Source: Parapedobacter pyrenivorans_A
Lineage (GTDB): Bacteria > Bacteroidota > Bacteroidia > Sphingobacteriales > Sphingobacteriaceae
Assembly (NCBI RefSeq): GCF_041925275.1
Contig: NZ_JBHEUZ010000002.1
Coordinates: forward strand, 1-64,000
Reading direction: 5' to 3'
DNA length: 64,000 nt
This document shows positions 1 through 8,597 of the stretch, piece after piece. Made by a program: the position numbers and the translations under genes. How positions within the stretch are numbered: the first letter of the stretch is position 1; each line of letters opens with the position of its first letter. The notes beneath the pieces were generated by a model. The model was not told the DNA's origin. It did not search any database and saw nothing but the letters and a program-made list of their open reading frames with translations.

Positions 1-95
1 CCTACAAAAGCAATAGATGGTATAAAATCGTCGAATACGCTAAAAATGCCGCTTGACGGAAATCTGTCGTGCACCCGAAAGCTACACGCAATCGA

Positions 96-123
96 TTGAT
101 TAACGTTAAAAATGCTATTTTTG
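96..123 (+). promoter_or_regulatory. putative promoter of the DUF4954 gene
   Basis: A Bacteroidota-type -7 box TATTTTTG lies at 116-123, with a TTG at 96-98 (17-nt spacer, slightly short of the usual 19-21). It is about 60 nt before the ATG chosen for the downstream gene. Motif match only. Confidence 0.4.
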
Positions 124-184
124 CGGCCAGCGCCTAGCCGATGGTAGCGAGTTTTTGGTGCTTTACCGATGTGCGGGCGAATAC

Positions 185-2386
185 ATGTATTATAAGTTGC
201 CGATGATGACACCGAAGCGAAAGCCACTGGATACCTTGGGATATAACTTTGTCCCTGCCGAATACCTGCCGAATGGGAAAGATGAATACGAACTACGCGA
301 CAAGCAGCAATTGACGAGTTATACCTATCGACAGCTCGATACCGTAGAAATCGATTTGCTTATCCGCAACGGGAACTATGCTTCCAACTGGACAGATGTG
401 TGGGTCACCGACCAATTTATACCCGACCAAGTGCAACGGTCTAAGTTTTATGGCCGCGTACGTATCGGCGATATGGAAGCTAGTTTTTTGGATTACCGCG
501 ATCTGCATCTACCCATCGGCATCTATAACAGTGTTGTGGTAAGCTGCGACATCGGTGGTTACAATGCCATCCACAACGTACGTTACATGGCCCATTTCAT
601 CCTTGGCGATGACGTGGTGTTATTCAATATCAACGAGATGGAGACAAGCAGTAATGCAAAATTCGGCAATGGTATCCTTAAGGATGGCGACCCCGAAAGC
701 AGCTTGATCGCGTTGGAGTTATGCAATGAGAACGGCGGCCGTGCTGTGCTCCCGTTCGATGGGATGCAGGCCTCGGATGTGTATCTTTGGACACGCAACC
801 GGCACGATGACCAGCTCCAAAAGCGGTTCCGCGAAATGGCACTGGCCCGGTTCGATACACGCAGAGGTTATTACAGTACCATCGGCCACCGTACGGTAGT
901 CAAAAATACGGACACCATCAAGGATGTCCGTATTGGTACGGATGCCTATATCAAAGGAGTCAATAAGCTAAAGAATGTGACAGTCAACTCCATCGCAGGT
1001 GCTTATACGCAGATTGGCGAAGGATGTGAGTTGGTTAATGGCATCGTGGGCCACGGCTGCCGGATCTTCTATGGCGTTAAGGCGGTACGGTTTATCCTCT
1101 CGGCATTTTCACAGCTGAAGTATGGTGCACGCCTCATCAATTCGTTTTTGGGAGATAACAGCACCATTTCCTGCTGTGAAGTGCTCAACTCGCTCATCTT
1201 TCCAGCGCATGAGCAGCACCACAACAATTCTTTTCTCTGTGCGGCATTGGTGATGGGGCAGAGCAACATGGCTGCGGGTGCAACCGTGGGGTCTAACCAC
1301 AACTCCCGTGCTGCCGATGGTGAAATCGTGGCCGGCCGGGGCTTCTGGCCGGGGCTCTGCGTAAGCCTGAAGCATAACTCGCGCTTCGCTTCCTATACCC
1401 TCATCGCCAAGGGCGACTTCATGCACGAACTGGACATCCGGTTACCCTTTGCTATGGTGAGCAACGATGTGCCAAACGACCGGTTGGTCGTCTTACCGGC
1501 CTATTGGTTTTTATACAATATGTATGCGCTGATGCGCAATAACACCAAATTCCTTAACCGCGACCGCCGCTCACTGAAAAACCAGTACTTTGAGTATGAT
1601 GTGTTAGCACCGGATACTGTTAATGAAATGTTTGCAGCACTGCATGAAATAGAGGTGGCGGTGGGCCATACATTCTTTCCGCAGGCAACCGATACGGATG
1701 AGTGCGCCCAGCGTGGGCGTGACATCCTTGCCGATGATAACATCGATTTGAGCACCAAGGAAATTACGTTGGCGGGGGTGGAAAACTCCAAACGCCGCGT
1801 GGTGCTTATTAAGGTACGTGATGGGTACCGTATCTACCGGCGGATGATAGCCTATTATGGGGCCACGCAACTGAAACAGTATTTTGACACCCATACATTT
1901 CCACAATTCACGGAAGAATTCGGAACAGACCAAGCGTCTTACCAACGAGAGATGTTTGAAGATGTGGGGGGACAGCTCTTCCGGAAGCAGGACCTGAATG
2001 CATTGCTGAGCGATATCCGCGACGGTAGCCTTAACGATTGGGGAGCGGTGCACCAATGTTACCACCAGTTAAGCGATGCATACCCCGCGCACAAGTTCGG
2101 GCATGCGCTCGCATCACTGCTTGAGATAAACGGCATGCAACGAAGTGGATTGACACCCGCATTTATCCAGCAGGTGATTGGTGAGAGTACCGTTACCAAA
2201 CAATGGATTTGCCAAGAAATCTATAAAACCCGGGCAAAGGATTACCAAAATAAGTTCCGGCAGATGGTCTATGAAAACGAAGCGGAACGGGATGCCGTGG
2301 TAGGTTCCTTGGCAGACAATACCTTTATCCATCAGCAGGCAATGGAATACGAGCGGTACGTTTCATCCATCCCACAAGTAAAATAG
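185..2386 (+). CDS. DUF4954 family protein (left-handed beta-helix/hexapeptide-repeat)
   Basis: A 733-aa protein of the Bacteroidota DUF4954 family. Roughly residues 240-380 show the irregular I/V-G/A-x-x hexapeptide pattern of left-handed beta-helix acyl- or sugar-nucleotide transferases (for example 'SIAGAYTQIGEGCELVNG' and 'GATVGSNHNSRAADGEI'). The C-terminal half is mostly helical. The family is usually annotated near nucleotidyl/acyltransferases of sugar metabolism, but no reaction is established, so I assign none. The reading frame is open upstream with TTG at 155 and GTG at 158. I prefer ATG 185, and ATG 200 or 203 is equally possible because the conserved 'LDTLGYNFVPAEYLP' begins soon after. 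It stands alone, 52 nt before the next gene on the same strand. Confidence 0.85.
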   Translation: MYYKLPMMTPKRKPLDTLGYNFVPAEYLPNGKDEYELRDKQQLTSYTYRQLDTVEIDLLIRNGNYASNWTDVWVTDQFIPDQVQRSKFYGRVRIGDMEASFLDYRDLHLPIGIYNSVVVSCDIGGYNAIHNVRYMAHFILGDDVVLFNINEMETSSNAKFGNGILKDGDPESSLIALELCNENGGRAVLPFDGMQASDVYLWTRNRHDDQLQKRFREMALARFDTRRGYYSTIGHRTVVKNTDTIKDVRIGTDAYIKGVNKLKNVTVNSIAGAYTQIGEGCELVNGIVGHGCRIFYGVKAVRFILSAFSQLKYGARLINSFLGDNSTISCCEVLNSLIFPAHEQHHNNSFLCAALVMGQSNMAAGATVGSNHNSRAADGEIVAGRGFWPGLCVSLKHNSRFASYTLIAKGDFMHELDIRLPFAMVSNDVPNDRLVVLPAYWFLYNMYALMRNNTKFLNRDRRSLKNQYFEYDVLAPDTVNEMFAALHEIEVAVGHTFFPQATDTDECAQRGRDILADDNIDLSTKEITLAGVENSKRRVVLIKVRDGYRIYRRMIAYYGATQLKQYFDTHTFPQFTEEFGTDQASYQREMFEDVGGQLFRKQDLNALLSDIRDGSLNDWGAVHQCYHQLSDAYPAHKFGHALASLLEINGMQRSGLTPAFIQQVIGESTVTKQWICQEIYKTRAKDYQNKFRQMVYENEAERDAVVGSLADNTFIHQQAMEYERYVSSIPQVK

Positions 2387-2438
2387 ATGCTTCCCTTGAG
2401 GGCAACGGCGTATTGTTTTTTTGTGTTTATTTGCAGTG

Positions 2439-3503
2439 ATGAACGCTGTACATGTACGTTGCCTGATTTTATTTCCTATCGGTTTAAGCCTGTTGTTGCT
2501 TTTCGGGGCCTGTCAACCTACAAATGGCGGCAGCCGTGCAGAAGGGGTAACCCACACTGCGGTGGCGGATGATCCTGTAAGCGTAGGTGTTGGCGAGCAG
2601 GCAGCCGTACATGTGCCGGTAGCCGACGAGTCAGCTTATGAAACGAAGCTCCAAGCCTTGGCCAACGGCGATACCACAGGACGCTGGCCCGTCGCCAACC
2701 AGCCGCAGCCACTACCGGGCGCCATATTGCCCCATAAGCGGATTATCGCCTTCTACGGTAACCTTTATTCGACGAGGATGGGTATATTGGGAGAACTGCC
2801 ACCGGATGAAATGCTGGCCAAGCTCGACGATGAGGTAGCCAATTGGAATGCAGCTGACACGACTACGGAAGCAATTCCCGCGTTGCATTATATCGCGGTT
2901 ACCGCACAGGGTAGTGCCGGGCGTGATGGAAAATACCGTGCCCGCATGCCGTTCAGCCAGATCGATTCTGTACTGCGGATTGCCGAAAAAAGAGATGCGC
3001 TCGTGTTCCTCGATATCCAAGTTGGGTTCAGCTCGCTGCAAGCGGAGCTCCCGCGGTTGGATACGTTCCTGCGGATGCCACATGTGCACCTCGGTATCGA
3101 CCCGGAGTTTTCCATGAAAGATGACCTGCCTCCGGGAAAACGCATCGGTCATTTCACTGCGGACGACATTAATTTTGCTGCCGCCCACCTTGCCGAACTG
3201 GTACGCGCAAACAATTTGCCCCCCAAGGCGCTCGTGGTACATCGCTTTACACAGGGGATGGTGAGAGATTACGAGCAGATTGAGCTCCGACCGGAGGTGC
3301 AGTTGATAATCGATATGGACGGATGGGGTGCCCCTGCACTGAAGAAAAACACGTATCACACCTACGTTTTCCGCGAACCGGTACAGTTCACCGGATTCAA
3401 ATTTTTCTACAAGAATGACCTGATACCGGCCCCGCACCGTATGATGAGGCTGGATGAGGTGCTTGCGTTAACGCCCCGGCCGATATATATCCAGTATCAA
3501 TAG
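2439..3503 (+). CDS. conserved lipoprotein with hydrolase-like barrel domain
   Basis: A 354-aa secreted protein. The N-terminus from ATG 2439 is a lipoprotein signal with lipobox 'LLFGAC', followed by a low-complexity linker of about 60 residues. The rest has spaced motifs that look conserved ('FYGNLYSTRMGILGELPP', 'VFLDIQVG', 'LGIDPEFSM', 'ALVVHRFTQGMV', 'IDMDGWG'). The acidic residues at strand ends recall a TIM-barrel glycosidase. From memory, similar proteins occur in actinobacteria, but I cannot name a family or substrate. It follows the DUF4954 gene by 52 nt and its last 7 nt overlap the convergent amidase gene. The barrel assignment is inference. Confidence 0.7.
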   Translation: MNAVHVRCLILFPIGLSLLLLFGACQPTNGGSRAEGVTHTAVADDPVSVGVGEQAAVHVPVADESAYETKLQALANGDTTGRWPVANQPQPLPGAILPHKRIIAFYGNLYSTRMGILGELPPDEMLAKLDDEVANWNAADTTTEAIPALHYIAVTAQGSAGRDGKYRARMPFSQIDSVLRIAEKRDALVFLDIQVGFSSLQAELPRLDTFLRMPHVHLGIDPEFSMKDDLPPGKRIGHFTADDINFAAAHLAELVRANNLPPKALVVHRFTQGMVRDYEQIELRPEVQLIIDMDGWGAPALKKNTYHTYVFREPVQFTGFKFFYKNDLIPAPHRMMRLDEVLALTPRPIYIQYQ

Positions 3504-4375
3504 TTGAGATACAGGTTATATAGTACACACCGATCGTCGTCGGTAAGTACGGCATTTACTTCATGTTGGATGTAGTGCAATTTAAAGGCCCTAGTCGCTG
3601 CGTCTAGGTTGCTCGTGTCATACCCGATAATACGCAGGGCATCGACCGCATTGAAGTGCTCGGGCGGGGTGGCCAGTGAATCGCTCGGCCAGTAGCCAAA
3701 CCCATTTTCAGCTAGCCGTTTCCAAGGAAAAAATGCACTGGGATCCACTTTTCGGGTAGGCGCTATATCCGAATGTGCTATGAAATTGGCTGTGGGGATA
3801 TTATATTTCCTTTTCAGCGTATCGAGCACGTTGAGCAGGCTATGGATCTGCGCTTCGGAGAAAGGCTCGCTTCCATTGTTGTCGAGTTCAATACCCAGCG
3901 ATACGGAGTTTAGGTCTGTCACGCTACCCCACTTACCGGCCCCGGCGTGCCAAGCCCTCACGTAGTCACTGAGCATCTGGTACACCTCCCCGTCGCGGCC
4001 GATTACATAGTGGGCGCTGACTTGTGCGTGTGGGACAGTAAACGTACGTAAAGTTTGTTGGAGGCTGTCTTGGGCCGTGTGATGAATCACCACGTAGTTG
4101 GGCTTCCGTAGATTGAAATGTATGGCCCCTACCCAGCGTGGGTGGTCTTTTGCCTGCGAGTCTTCCGAAATGAGTACCCTCCCCGATGTATCGTATGTGG
4201 TGACGAGCCGTGGCGTAGCATAGGGCAGTGGCTCCCGCATCTGCTCGGTGAGCGCTTTCAGCTGTTTTTTATAAATGCGGTTGGTCTCAGCGTACCGATT
4301 GGTACTGCATGCCGATAGCATCACTGCCGCGCCGATTAGCGACACGGCTCCCTGTATCGTGTACGTGCGTATCAT
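3497..4375 (-). CDS. N-acetylmuramoyl-L-alanine amidase lipoprotein (Amidase_2, AmiD-like)
   Basis: A 292-aa protein with a lipoprotein signal (lipobox 'MLSAC', Cys23), predicted to be anchored in the envelope and to cleave the MurNAc-L-Ala bond of peptidoglycan or anhydro-muropeptides. The Amidase_2 fold spans about residues 88-220. Zinc and catalytic residues are visible: His98 or His99 in 'VVIHHTAQ', His143 in 'WHAGAG', Glu163 in 'GIELDNNG', His201, Lys209 and Asp211 in 'AHSDIAPTRKVDP'. A PGRP-like C-terminal tail of about 65 residues follows. The start is 8 nt after the stop of the upstream DUF3078 gene, so the two are probably co-transcribed. It is the last gene of a five-gene leftward cell-wall cluster. 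Confidence 0.92.
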   Translation of the reverse strand: MIRTYTIQGAVSLIGAAVMLSACSTNRYAETNRIYKKQLKALTEQMREPLPYATPRLVTTYDTSGRVLISEDSQAKDHPRWVGAIHFNLRKPNYVVIHHTAQDSLQQTLRTFTVPHAQVSAHYVIGRDGEVYQMLSDYVRAWHAGAGKWGSVTDLNSVSLGIELDNNGSEPFSEAQIHSLLNVLDTLKRKYNIPTANFIAHSDIAPTRKVDPSAFFPWKRLAENGFGYWPSDSLATPPEHFNAVDALRIIGYDTSNLDAATRAFKLHYIQHEVNAVLTDDDRCVLYNLYLNY

Positions 4376-4383
4376 CCATTGGG

Positions 4384-5358
4384 TTATTTCGGAAGCTTAA
4401 AGAGCAGCCCCAGTGCCAGTGTTTGGCTCGTTTGAATTTCGTCGTCCAGGCGGCTGTCATACAGTAGGATGCCACTGAGCGTTACATTGATGATTCGTGT
4501 AACGGAGGCTGTAAGTGTCGCGTCCAAGCGGTGCGATGGATCTCCAAGCTCCTCGTAGTTGGCAAACATGTTGTAGCGGCTTTTAAGATTAAGGTTACGC
4601 GCGATATTGCGGTCGAGATTGGCCGTAATCTGAAAAGCGAGGTCATTGCGGAAATTCTTATCCGATTCCACGCCAAATCGGGTAGCACCATTGCGAGGGA
4701 CCAAACGTTCATCTAAAATAAAGGTTTGGCGGGCCGTACCTGTGCCGATCCGTAAGGAGAATGTATTATCGGGCTTGTATTCGATACCGAGCGATTCCGT
4801 TAAATAACCGGGGGCCATGAAGTTGGAAATCGTATCGGTAACGGTGCCGTCCGATCCATACGTCAAACCCATATCAAACTGGCTTTCGAACGTAAGCGAC
4901 GTAAACAGCGACCAATGGTTGGAAACTTTAAGTGAAAGTTTATTGTCCCAAAACACGCGGTCATTATTCTTACGGGGTTGTTGATCTTTGTTTTTCTGTT
5001 TCCCGTATTGCATGAGGAGCTCCGTGACGAAGTTGGTATTATTGCGCGTATAATCGGATTTGTGGTTGAGCAGAAGACCAACAGAGATGGAGTTGACCCC
5101 ACCCCCGGTCCAATTGTCGCTGAATGACGATTGGTTGGCATTGATGCCGAACGACGACCAATGCCGCCAATAGATAACCTTCAGGTCCAGTGCCGATATG
5201 GGCAAGGTTATGGGGCGTATGTCAAGTTCAGGTTTTTCAACCTTCAGACTGTTGGAATCGGGTTTATGCCGCAACTCGTCGATATCATAAGTTTGGGCAC
5301 TGGCCAATGGCACCCAACCCCATAGGATAATCAGCAAAAAGTAAAACTGTCGTCTCAT
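4384..5358 (-). CDS. DUF3078 domain-containing outer-membrane-type protein
   Basis: A 324-aa protein starting 'MRRQFYFLLIILWGW' with a signal peptide ending near 'LASAQ'. The body alternates aromatic/hydrophobic and polar residues in antiparallel-strand style and ends in 'LALGLLFKLPK', as expected for a beta-barrel. It contains 'INANQSSFSDNWTGGGVNSIS', which I recognise as typical of the Bacteroidota DUF3078 family. Function is unknown, with an outer-membrane barrel inferred. An in-frame ATG at 5400 would put 14 residues before the signal peptide, so ATG 5358 is chosen. It sits between a CarboxypepD_reg protein (48 nt upstream) and the amidase (8 nt downstream). Confidence 0.85.
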   Translation of the reverse strand: MRRQFYFLLIILWGWVPLASAQTYDIDELRHKPDSNSLKVEKPELDIRPITLPISALDLKVIYWRHWSSFGINANQSSFSDNWTGGGVNSISVGLLLNHKSDYTRNNTNFVTELLMQYGKQKNKDQQPRKNNDRVFWDNKLSLKVSNHWSLFTSLTFESQFDMGLTYGSDGTVTDTISNFMAPGYLTESLGIEYKPDNTFSLRIGTGTARQTFILDERLVPRNGATRFGVESDKNFRNDLAFQITANLDRNIARNLNLKSRYNMFANYEELGDPSHRLDATLTASVTRIINVTLSGILLYDSRLDDEIQTSQTLALGLLFKLPK

Positions 5359-5406
5359 ATCTGGCGCTAAAATAACAAATATCGTGCTGTTTTTCCACAA
5401 GCTACT

Positions 5407-6153
5407 TTATTTCTCGGCAGTCGGAAGCGGCGGCAACCTATGGGCGGCTGGATTTTGCCGGTAACGGGCCAGCGACGAACGGATGTAGAATGCGAGATTA
5501 TAGTCGTTTGCACTGAGTATGAAGAAATATGAAGGGCGGTACTGCCGCATGAAATCAACCAGAAGTTCTCCCCGCAGGCCCGTCACGCTACTTACCAGAT
5601 CAGGTGTAAATCGGTAGTCGATAACAGACTCGCGGTAGTCGCGCTCGATGATTTCCTGGAGCCTGCGCGAATTTTTGCCCTCCCGGCTCATGAGTTTATA
5701 TAGCGCATCGATACTCAACCCCGCCCCCGTGGGCCCCGTAGAGAAAATAGAACCTGCATTTCCCTTCGAGTACGCGGTACTGTATTCTCGCTTGTTCTCC
5801 TCGAGGCGTTCCTCAGGGCTGCGCCTTGCTATCACAGACACTTCATCCAGCCATATCGTAGCGCGCGCCATATGGAAGAGCACCACCGTCTTGTCGGATA
5901 CGGTGAGGGTATCTGGGTGATATCCCTTAGCCGCGGCGATGAGGATATCGCCAGGTGATGCATCGATGGTAAACTCTCCCCGCGTATTGTTGTAGCCGCC
6001 GTGGTCATTTGCCGTATTGTATACGTATACCTGTGAAATCCGCTGGTTGGTATGGGTGTCAAATACAATCCCCTGAATGGTTGTTTGCGCGGCAGCAAAA
6101 TGGCCCCACGTACCTAGCAGTAGCCCACAAAGAAAAATACCGATATGTTTCAC
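5407..6153 (-). CDS. secreted protein with carboxypeptidase-D regulatory-like domain
   Basis: A 248-aa protein from a GTG start at 6153 ('VKHIGIFLCGLLLGTW', signal cleavage near 'AAAQT'). An ATG exists at 6210 but would place 19 unlikely residues before the signal. Residues about 24-105 form the CarboxypepD_reg-like beta-sandwich ('IQGIVFDTHTNQRISQVYVY', 'IAAAKGYHPDTLTVSDKTVV') used by TonB receptors and other Bacteroidota envelope proteins. The remainder is helical with 'RRSPEERLEENKREYSTAY' and no enzyme motif. It probably acts in the periplasm or on the outer membrane. It is co-oriented with the flanking peptidoglycan hydrolases. Confidence 0.75.
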   Translation of the reverse strand: MKHIGIFLCGLLLGTWGHFAAAQTTIQGIVFDTHTNQRISQVYVYNTANDHGGYNNTRGEFTIDASPGDILIAAAKGYHPDTLTVSDKTVVLFHMARATIWLDEVSVIARRSPEERLEENKREYSTAYSKGNAGSIFSTGPTGAGLSIDALYKLMSREGKNSRRLQEIIERDYRESVIDYRFTPDLVSSVTGLRGELLVDFMRQYRPSYFFILSANDYNLAFYIRSSLARYRQNPAAHRLPPLPTAEK

Positions 6154-6220
6154 TGTCGTAAAACTACGGCTAAGTTTGCAGTCGGCGAAAAAATTAACAT
6201 CATTTAGCAACTACGATACG

Positions 6221-7066
6221 TTATTGTGACACCAGAATCAGCTGGCCGACGAAGAGCGATTGCGTTTTGAGCCCGTTGAGATCCATCAGCTCGGCGGTTT
6301 CCATTCCATATTTGCGGGCGATAGCTGCGAGGGTATCCCCCTGTTTTACCTCATGGATGTCTATGCGTACGGGTGCTTTGGTTTGGGCTATCGGGGCTTC
6401 TTCTGCTTTATTTTCCACGATTTCCGTTTGCACTACCGCCTCCCGTTGGATCTTTTCATCGCGAGTTTCCGGTCGGTCGTATTGGTACAGCTGGTATCGT
6501 TCGATAAGACTGATCAACAGGTCGGCATACTTGGGATTGGTGGCATATCCTGCTGCCTTGAGTCCCCGCGCCCATCCTTTATAGTCGTCCTTGTCAAGCT
6601 CGAACAGTGCGGCATAGCGCTTTCGCAGGAGAAACTGCGAGTGGTCATGGAAGGAATCTTCCGCCCGTTTGTATACACGGAAGCAATCATTGCGCTGGTC
6701 GTCGTCGTGATAGGTTTTCCCCCCACTCCACTCGGGTGTGCATTTGATGCCGAAATGGTTATTGGCTTGCCGGGCAAGCGTACTGTTACCGTTGCCCGAT
6801 TCGAGCAGCGCCTGGGCAAGTTTGATGCTGGCAGGTATACCGTACTCTTCCATCTCGGCAATGGCGATGTCTTTGTACTGCTCAATATAGGTTAATCCCG
6901 ATAGGCTGGTAGTGAGTTTGGGGGGCGGAGTAGCCTCTTCGTGCTTATGCGGGCGGTGGGCCGGTTGCTCCCGCTTGGTTATACGCGGGTTCTGAAGCAC
7001 ATCTTGCTTGGAAAGGCATGATGAGAGCGATATAGCCGCCAAGAATGCATATAAGCATCTTTTCAT
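6221..7066 (-). CDS. glucosaminidase (GH73-type) lipoprotein with C-terminal LysM
   Basis: A 281-aa protein with lipoprotein signal 'LAAISLSSCLSK' (Cys17). A GH73 N-acetylglucosaminidase domain lies at about residues 55-190, with catalytic Glu in 'AQALLESGNGNSTLA' and 'NNHFGIKCTPEWSGG'. A single C-terminal LysM ('HEVKQGDTLAAIARKYG') binds peptidoglycan. Expected activity is cleavage of GlcNAc-MurNAc linkages for wall remodelling or cell separation. The start overlaps the stop of the upstream paralogue by 4 nt (ATGA), indicating translational coupling. Gene order and shared domains suggest tandem duplication followed by divergence. This copy gained a lipid anchor and a longer linker. Confidence 0.9.
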   Translation of the reverse strand: MKRCLYAFLAAISLSSCLSKQDVLQNPRITKREQPAHRPHKHEEATPPPKLTTSLSGLTYIEQYKDIAIAEMEEYGIPASIKLAQALLESGNGNSTLARQANNHFGIKCTPEWSGGKTYHDDDQRNDCFRVYKRAEDSFHDHSQFLLRKRYAALFELDKDDYKGWARGLKAAGYATNPKYADLLISLIERYQLYQYDRPETRDEKIQREAVVQTEIVENKAEEAPIAQTKAPVRIDIHEVKQGDTLAAIARKYGMETAELMDLNGLKTQSLFVGQLILVSQ

Positions 7067-7752
7067 TGCAAAATCAATTGTTGGCCTATACGTAACCGCG
7101 AGCTGGTAAGTCCATTTTCCCGCTGGATAGCCCGCACGGTTGTACCGTACTCGCGTGCCAGATCATACAAGGTATCCCCCTTTTTTACCGTGTACCATGT
7201 CACCTCGGCCGGAGTCTCTGCAACAGCCAATACGGTATCGGATTCGGGTTTTTCGTCCAGTTCGTCGAGGCTGTACTTACGGATCATGCCGATTACCTTT
7301 GATGACCAGGATGGACTTTGGGCGTAACCCGACCGGGCAATGCCCTGTGCCCATTTCCTGTATTCGTGAGCCTTATAGAGGTCAAATAGCTTTTCGGTGC
7401 TTTCACGTCGTTTGAGGAAATCGATGAAATCTTGGTACGATTCCTCTACCGATTCGTAGCCTTTGTAAGCCGAGCGGATTTCCTTGCTATTGTTGGGGCC
7501 TTTGATTCCGAAATGATTATTGAGATACCGAGCTATTCTGCTGTTTCCGTGGGCACTTTCGTGCATGGCAACCGCCAATATGATGCTGGCGGGGCAACCG
7601 TATTCTTCCATGTACTGGATGGCCGTGGCTTTATGCTGTTCTATATATGCCTGGGGTGTAATCTGCTGGGCCATGGTCCGGGCAATAAAAACGGCAATAA
7701 AAAGAGAGGTTAGGCATAAGGTGATTACAGTAGTTTTGTTCGTTACGTTCAT
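7063..7752 (-). CDS. secreted glucosaminidase (GH73-type) with C-terminal LysM
   Basis: A 229-aa paralogue of the next gene. It has a signal peptide ('VITLCLTSLFIAVFIA', cleavage after 'TMAQQ'), a GH73 domain at about residues 35-170 with catalytic Glu in 'AVAMHESAHGNSRIARYL' and 'NNHFGIKGP', then a LysM 'YTVKKGDTLYDLAREYG'. It lacks a lipobox, so it is predicted periplasmic or released. ATG 7752 is preceded by an AGGA-like purine stretch. It is the first gene of the leftward cell-wall cluster, 20 nt beyond the stop of the O-methyltransferase gene. Confidence 0.9.
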   Translation of the reverse strand: MNVTNKTTVITLCLTSLFIAVFIARTMAQQITPQAYIEQHKATAIQYMEEYGCPASIILAVAMHESAHGNSRIARYLNNHFGIKGPNNSKEIRSAYKGYESVEESYQDFIDFLKRRESTEKLFDLYKAHEYRKWAQGIARSGYAQSPSWSSKVIGMIRKYSLDELDEKPESDTVLAVAETPAEVTWYTVKKGDTLYDLAREYGTTVRAIQRENGLTSSRLRIGQQLILQ

Positions 7753-7772
7753 TCCTCATGATTTTTGCCCCT

Positions 7773-8408
7773 TCATCGTTTCCGCAACAGGAAAAGCCCG
7801 TCGCGAATGGGGAGAATTAACTTATCTATGCGTTCATCGTTGGCAAGTTGATGATTTAGTGCGGCAATCTGTTGGGTTTGGTTGTCGTTGGCCGCTGCAA
7901 CCACTTTTCCTTTCCAAAGTACGTTATCGATCAAGATTAAACCACCGGGGCGGCTTTTTTCAAGGGCGAGCTCATAGTAGGTGCCGTTGTTTTTCTTATC
8001 GGCATCGATAAACACCAGGTCGAACGGCCCAGCTATCGTAGGGATGATCGCGGTGGCATCGCCGATGTGGTAATGGATGCTATCGTTGAAATCGGACAGC
8101 GCGAAGTATTCGCGTACGCGGTCTTCGAGCTCTACGTTGTTGTCGATCGTGTGGATCTCGCCCGTTGTTGCAAGCCCTTCTGCCAGGCATAGCGTGGCGT
8201 ACCCTGTGAAAGTGCCTACTTCAAGTATTTTCGTTGGCGACACGAGCTTGCTCAGGAAGGCCAACAGGCGACCCTGGTAGTGGCCTGAAAGCATATGCGG
8301 CGCCGTTTCCTTTAAGTAGGTTTCCCTGTTTATGCGCTGTAGGAGCGTTGGCTCTGTGTCGCATGTTTGCTCCAAGTAGCCCGTCAATATGTTGTCGAAC
8401 ATATCCAT
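7773..8408 (-). CDS. SAM-dependent O-methyltransferase (catechol-OMT-like)
   Basis: A 211-aa class I methyltransferase of the metal-dependent O-methyltransferase family (CCoAOMT/MdmC-like). Motif I is 'ILEVGTFTGYATLCLAEGL', the metal-binding Asp is in 'DLVFIDADKKN' and 'LILIDNVLWKGKVV' follows. The acceptor cannot be inferred. The frame stays open to 8675, but the extra N-terminus is low-complexity sequence translated from an intergenic repeat. I therefore start at ATG 8408 (ATG 8402 also possible). A TACTTTTG box on the minus strand ends 6 nt before ATG 8408, consistent with a leaderless or near-leaderless mRNA. Confidence 0.88.
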   Translation of the reverse strand: MDMFDNILTGYLEQTCDTEPTLLQRINRETYLKETAPHMLSGHYQGRLLAFLSKLVSPTKILEVGTFTGYATLCLAEGLATTGEIHTIDNNVELEDRVREYFALSDFNDSIHYHIGDATAIIPTIAGPFDLVFIDADKKNNGTYYELALEKSRPGGLILIDNVLWKGKVVAAANDNQTQQIAALNHQLANDERIDKLILPIRDGLFLLRKR

Positions 8409-8414
8409 CGCCGA

Positions 8415-8422
8415 CAAAAGTA
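8415..8422 (-). promoter_or_regulatory. -7 box of the O-methyltransferase gene
   Basis: On the minus strand TACTTTTG matches TAnnTTTG and ends 6 nt from ATG 8408. A TTTC about 20 nt further upstream is a poor -33 candidate. The position implies transcription starting at or next to the start codon. Confidence 0.45.
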
Positions 8423-8445
8423 CGGAACATGAGTGAAAGTAGAAA

Positions 8446-8515
8446 GCCCCGTGTTTCGTCCCGTAATTAAGCACTTTCGTCCCTCGGTGTCTCTGCTCCG
8501 TCCCTAAGTCCCTAT
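8446..8515. repeat. degenerate intergenic oligomer repeat (GTCCCTnnG type)
   Basis: On the plus strand the words TCGTCCC, CGTCCCTCGGTGTCTC, CCGTCCCTAAG and TCCCTATC recur with roughly 8-14 nt periodicity. Read on the minus strand this gives a spurious N-terminal extension rich in 'GT', 'RD' and 'KG' for the methyltransferase frame. I have seen similar 'GTCCCT' word repeats between genes of Bacteroidota, but cannot check copy number here. Confidence 0.5.
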
Positions 8516-8520
8516 CTTTG
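8513..8520 (+). promoter_or_regulatory. -7 box upstream of the DUF4407 gene
   Basis: TATCTTTG is an exact TAnnTTTG match on the plus strand, 77 nt before ATG 8598, at the edge of the degenerate repeat. No clear TTG lies 19-21 nt upstream. Confidence 0.4.
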
Positions 8521-8597
8521 CCGCCATAACAATTGGAGGGCGTAACAATTTGGCTTTCAGGTTGTCTTAAGTCTATATAGCGATATCGGGAAAGCAA

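Noticed and set aside
6171..6178. Plus-strand TAAGTTTG box
   Set aside because: No rightward gene follows; all neighbours are leftward. Treated as a chance match.
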